Made by a program: the position numbers and the translations under genes. From contig JACGCN010000045.1 in the NCBI GenBank assembly GCA_014905825.1, forward strand, positions 1 to 64,000: a stretch of DNA of 64,000 nt. Reading direction: 5' to 3'. Below the pieces are notes generated by a model that was not told where the DNA came from, searched no databases, and saw only the letters and a list, made by a program, of their open reading frames with translations. The DNA comes from Lyophyllum atratum. Its lineage: Eukaryota; Basidiomycota; Agaricomycetes; Agaricales; Lyophyllaceae. Positions 59,396-64,000 of the stretch are shown here, one piece after another; positions within the stretch are counted from its first letter, which is position 1; the number at the start of each line of letters is the position of its first letter.

Positions 59396-61430
59396 TCACC
59401 GATAATAACCGCCTCGACGCTGGGTTCCGATTTCTAGTCTAGGGGAGTCAACGATCTTGGGCGGCAATATAACGAAGCCATTTGCGCCACTAAGGCTCGC
59501 CACCCGACTGGAGCGCTTACCGCCGGTGCTAGACGCCTTGAGGCTGTCTGGTCCCGCCCTAATGATGACCCGGTGGAACTCGGTACGAGAGTCAAGGTAC
59601 ATCTCGGTCTGGAGCTTGAGCATTCACACGATCACATTCAACCCGATGTCACGAACTTGCATGAGAGACGTACCTGCGCACGGACACGCGGAAGGTGAAC
59701 AGAAGGTTTGGGCCGCCCGCCCAGGAGACGTAGAGCTGGGACGACGAATATATGGAACGTGACCAGCGCAGAGGCTGGGTTACCGGGGAGGGCGAACATG
59801 GGCTTAGAGACCCCGTTTTGAGATGGGATAGTCGCAAATGTGGTCGGCTTCCCCGGCTTGATTGTGACACGGCCAAAGTGGATGGTCCAGTTGAAGTGGT
59901 GTTCAACGACGGTTTTCAGGAGGTCTGTGGGTCCCATTGATGTACCACCGGTGGTAAGCAGGATGTCTGCGCTTTCGAGGCCCCGCCTAATTGCTGCGAC
60001 GTGGTCTTGTATACAGTAAAGGATGAGACTCTAATAGGTTGAAGCGAAGGAGGGAGATCCAACCGGTCAGGAACAACAACTAGATCAACGACTTTGTAGC
60101 CCATTCCCTCTAAGGCGGCTTGAAGAGAAGGTCGGTTCGTGTCGAATATCCCACCCCACCCGTCACCTGATTGTGACTTAGGGAATTGTAGGTCGATTAT
60201 TTCGTTTCCTGCGTTCAAGAGCGCGATGACGGGCTTTCGGTATACTTCGACCTGTTTATGCATAAGTTGGACGTGATATATCGGGTCTGGGTGGAGGGTT
60301 ACCTCTTTCCTTCCTATGAAAGCCAATGTCCCGACCTCTTCTCCGCTGCTTCTTATTATATCGCCCTTCTGAAGGACGAGATCTCCTTTGCGAACGTCTG
60401 AGCCGGCGGCGCGGACATTCTCCCCAGCAGGTACTTGTGCTAGTATCTCAATTTCCTTCTCTTCGCCGTCGAGTGGACTACCCCGAGCTTGGTGTGTCAA
60501 AATGAGACATGTATCTTCAACCATGATGACAGTGTCTGCGCCTGCTGGTAGGGGGCCACCGGTGTTGATGTGGTATACTGAACCAGGGGTATTTCATCGG
60601 ATAAAGGATGAATCTGCGAGGTTAGAACATTGTATACTCCAAGAGGGTCGGTAGCTGGTCAGATAAGATGAGGTTATTGAACGCCAAAGCTGCAAGACGT
60701 AAACATACATCTAAGAGCGAAGCCATCGACACTTGTCGTAGGAAATGGAGGCGCGTCGTTCGGTGCGTAAACATCTGACGCCAAAACGTGGCCCTTCAGT
60801 GTATGATCCACCTATGGAACCATGAGCTTGGGCTTGCATGTGGGAGACTGTTGGGAGTGGCATACAACGTGAGACATTGCCTCCAGACATTCGATGTTCT
60901 TCTCTATCAAACGCGAAGCTTCTTGAAAGGAAATCAACGGGTAGGGAGACTGCCCATGCCGAGCGGAGACTGCGAGTCATATAAATTTGCCTCCTGTTGA
61001 AGAGCGCGATTAAGCTGCGACATACCAGGTGCAGAGGGGTCATGCGATAGCGTCGACCTAGGTTGCGAGACAGGGTGGTCGAGACCATGGTGGTGATGGT
61101 GATGGTGGTGTGCATGCGATGCGGCAGGTCTTGACTCTTGGAGCCTCACCGCTAGCTTTCGCCAACTCGCTATGAACTTGTCGTCCCGTTCCACCTCTGA
61201 TAAGAGCAATAGCATGTTCGGCCACTCCAGCATTTAACAAAGCTTGTAAGTTCTCTTTGACGGCTTTTACGCTCCCTGGCAAAGTTACAATGAGAGTGTT
61301 GCCAATCGTCCCAGCAATAGTACGGGAAAGCGCCGCGAGAGGCGTGTGTTTCAATGACGCCGGTGTAACAAGAGGATTGGTGTCGAGAGCTGTGGTGGTT
61401 GTGGAGACGATACCTGACCGGATATAGTAA
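59396..61430 (-). pseudogene. Gephyrin/Cnx1-type molybdopterin synthesis protein, decayed
   Basis: Fusion of MogA and MoeA domains, which adenylates molybdopterin and inserts Mo. Fragments on the - strand: GTIGNTLIVTLPGSVKAVKE and GVAEHAIALIRGGTGRQVHSE (MogA end), a His-rich linker with eight His, SPYPLISFQEASRLIEKN, DAPPFPTTSVDGFAL, VYHINTGGPLPAGADTVIMVED, a long open MoeA core to 59916, TTGGTSMGPTDLL, ALPGNPASALVTFH, and domain IV EFHRVII and STGGKRSSRVASL. The MogA N-terminal two thirds is missing at about 61430, and frameshifts (near 61120, 60585) and stops (near 60815) cut the rest. Dead, though the core frame is well kept. Confidence 0.85.
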
Positions 61431-62799
61431 TTGATCGAAAATTCACGTGCACCAGATCCGCCACGTGGGACAAAGATGTTAAATGAAATTCCTGCTACTT
61501 TAGTAGTAGGTTTTTACCCCCGACCGTGCAATTCAAAATTTGTTCTTACATAATTGTTTGGTCGTTCACATGCTCTAATCTAATCTACATCTGATCTACA
61601 TCCCCCGGCGACTCTCATGTGCTTCACTCACTGTGTTGCAGTCTTCAACACCCTTAGGCCTAGAGGAACGCAAAAAAGCAGGCAAAGCCTGTAAACTGCC
61701 GTGGAGACGATGTAACCGTGCGCCCTGACCGATCAGGGTCGTGTAGATAACGGACTGGATTAGATCAGACAGCACATTAGATAGGGATTAGACTAGATCA
61801 GACTAGATTAGACTAGATAGCGGGCACTGCCGGTAGTGGCAGTGCACCGGGGGAGAGGGAGCAGGCGACAGCTCACCGAATCATCATCCCTTTTTGGCTT
61901 CCTCCACGCGTGTCTCTGCCGGCCAGATCTGCCGTCTCCAACGATCCTAACAACAGCCGCATTAACACCCGGCAACACATACACCACCTACCTACGCTTC
62001 CTCAACATCGACCGTATGCCCTGGAACCCGCCGGGAGGCCCCGGCCGTGCGGCAAAAATGCCGAGAAACTCAACAGGGCGCCGATGAATGTCAGCACGGA
62101 CCCATACCTAGGTATACAGGCTTCAAAGCTAAACAGGTCAAATTAAAGAACATACATTGTGTGATATTGAAGTCCCATGTCGATGTGGAAAACATTCAAA
62201 GACAGAACAGAGTTATCAGTGAAAAGTAGCAGGTTCTGCGGCGATAGCGCGCGTCCACAGGCTTATTCCCCGCCATCGTGGATGTTACAAACGAGTCCTT
62301 ACGTAAACTTCAGGACTCGTAAGAGCAATCAACGACAGTGACGTTGACTTTTATTACGTCGTTCAACACGATCACCAACGACGACAACGACCTTCACGAC
62401 CAAAGCGCCTTCTCGGCCAATTAGCTCGTAGAAAACTCGACTTGATATGGGAAGTAAAAATGATGAGTAGACAGCTCTGTTCCAAGTCCACCGCTGACTC
62501 CGAAGAAAGAAAGTTCTATTCACAAGGGACGATTCGCGCCCTTCAGTCGAGTTAGTTCACGGAAGGATAGCGAAGCGGCCGCTCGACCCGAGAACCCACT
62601 CCCAGTTGCTATACATCAAATTCTGGGTGTAAGAATCAGTGCTGAAGAAGTTGGTTTACCGACTCACGACATGTTAGTAGCATATAGGACGTAATCGTCG
62701 CTGTAAGGCTGCGTTAGGGAAATGACAAGCACTGATCATGTGCGATCTGCCTGGGACGCAAAGAGCTTAGAAGAGTGACTTTGATTGTTTGAGGCCTAG
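61431..62799. other. No gene; short repeats
   Basis: A GATTAGACTAGATCAGACTA-type tandem run lies at about 61788-61820, and a reverse-oriented similar run (TCTAATCTAATCTACATCTG) at about 61573. The second 70-bp repeat is at 62321-62390. No coding signal. Confidence 0.5.
62321..62390. repeat. 70-bp perfect repeat, right copy
   Basis: Same orientation as the copy at 58344-58413, 3.9 kb away. Confidence 0.9.
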
Positions 62800-63832
62800 C
62801 GGCAATCACCCAAAGTCGGCTCTGAGATCGTGTGAAGTAGTGAGACCCTCCACGAACGCCAGCCCCTCCAACTTCAAAAGCTCACATCAAGCGCGTTATC
62901 CACAAACCGCTCCTGATGGCGTTCCAACATCGACGCTCCCCGCGCCGACGCCGATTCAAGGTGTACATCTTCTCTACCGCGCTGTCCCCCAGCAGCGCCG
63001 CGAGAATCTCAGAGCCCAGGTTCGCCGTAGACCCCGTCAGGAGCACGACCTTCTTCCTACTAGTACCGCTTTTCACAGGAGTGGCGGACGTGGGAGCAGG
63101 TGCGTTCAAGCTAAGCCCGGCGCCGAACTTCTCAATTATAGCCGCGATCTGCGCCTTCCCTTTATTCGCGCCCTTGAAGCCCTCGGGATCGGCGATGAGA
63201 CTCTCGAGGAACGCACCGAGGACATCGAGGGAGGGGTAGGAGTACACCGTGTTTTGGGGATGGTCTCGACGACTTTGATGGTGGTGTTGTCCTTGCTCCC
63301 ACGGAGGGCACCAACAAGGCGGCGCCGGAGGATTTTTGCGCTTAGACTTCGGGAAGGGTGCGGTCAGTATCCAGGAGGGTTGGAAGAGGATGTGGGAGGG
63401 GCAAACTTGTCAAAAGCCCTGGTCGAGCAGATCTCCGGAAGTCGAGACCCGTGAACGTTTTCCTCGAGTGGATATCCGCCGCCTGCAAAAGCAACCACGT
63501 CTTCACGTCCTCCCCCTCCCCCTAATCAGTCGGCACCAGGTCCTCGCGCTTCGCGCTCTGCTCTACCGTCGCATATCTATACCGCGCTCCATCAGCTACA
63601 CCACCCAAACGAAAATCCAGACGACGCACCAAGCCTCAATCTCATTATCATACGCCTTCAGCGCCATCTTCCGCGTCACAGTCCCCTCACCCGTACGCGG
63701 GAGCGGCTTATCCTTGGACGCGACCAGGATCATCTCCTTGAAGATCCTACTGAACATCGGTGGTCCTTCGCCGCTATATATAGCTTGCATGATAGTTACA
63801 TCTGGTGCGGTCGTGTGATGAGAACTGCGCAT
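62800..63832 (-). pseudogene. Adenylate-forming reductase (NRPS-like) relic
   Basis: Fragment of a carboxylic acid reductase-like enzyme with A, carrier and NAD(P)-reductase domains. MFSRIFKEMILVASKDKPLPRTGEGTV is the end of the A domain with the catalytic Lys region, RRLVGALRG and VVETIPQNTVYSYPSLDVLG belong to the carrier domain end, and KKVVLLTGSTANLGSEILAALL with KMYTLNR is the start of the reductase with its TGSTxxLG nucleotide-binding motif. The carrier serine motif is not readable. Frames change at about 63240, 63330 and 62930, and everything after ERFVDNALDVSF-KLEGLAFVEG is missing. Confidence 0.8.
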
Positions 63833-64000
63833 AGTAGAGGCTTAAAGCAGAAGACAGAATTCGCCTGACTACGCGTATCGTCGTGCTCGATAAATGGCGG
63901 AAGAACTGGCAGAGACCTTGGTCCTAACGCCCTGCAGCATGCAGGCGCGGTGATGATGGATGACAACGAGATAAAAAAAACAATTGATCGCAGGCAACGC
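63833..64000. other. Window end, no gene seen
   Basis: No continuation of the adenylate-forming reductase upstream exon was recognised. Confidence 0.4.

Overview
The window is nuclear DNA of a filamentous basidiomycete, most likely an agaricomycete. The evidence is short GT-AG introns (about 47-80 nt) in nearly every gene, class I hydrophobins with 76/83/48-nt inner exons, BTB and F-box families, a DUF6593-like pair, CFEM proteins, a group-specific tyrosine recombinase relic and an LT-rich copia landscape. There is no rRNA, no confident tRNA and no CRISPR.

Layout. 1-640: 3' part of a G-protein alpha subunit. 640-7.0 kb: pyrimidine-rich intergenic DNA and two lineage-specific secreted proteins, one built of dibasic-flanked repeats. 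7.4-8.2 kb: cutinase. 9.9-16.9 kb: F-box/LRR gene, an eight-exon O-acetylhomoserine (thiol)-lyase-like gene and a second F-box gene. 17-28 kb: hydrophobins 1 and 2, CFEM/GPI proteins 1-3 and a decayed thiolase. 28.8-37 kb: BTB/POZ family (four genes, one relic) and CFEM protein 4. 38.1-44.4 kb: an apparently intact Ty1/copia retrotransposon whose right LTR is split by a 908-bp gag-only mini LTR element. 45-47.6 kb: divergent hydrophobins 3 and 4. 47.9-51.1 kb: decayed NAD(P)-dependent reductase and decayed GH79 glycosidase. 51.7-58.2 kb: two DUF6593-like genes in inverted orientation, a hypothetical membrane protein, a long F-box gene and a JJJ1-type J-protein. 58.3-63.8 kb: a graveyard with a tyrosine-recombinase relic, a gephyrin-like molybdopterin synthesis pseudogene and an adenylate-forming reductase relic.

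How it fits together. The most coherent theme is the cell surface: four hydrophobins and four GPI-type CFEM proteins within 30 kb, plus a cutinase and two secreted orphans. The three hydrophobin upstream regions share an inverted-repeat motif and similar TATA/leader blocks, so co-regulation is plausible. Metabolic genes at the right end are mostly dead, in line with a repeat-rich accessory region.

Caution. Several otherwise well-conserved genes (G alpha, thiol-lyase, secreted proteins, hydrophobin 1) are broken by exactly one base, mostly in homopolymers; these may be assembly errors rather than real mutations. All exon borders were read by eye from splice signals and protein-family conservation.
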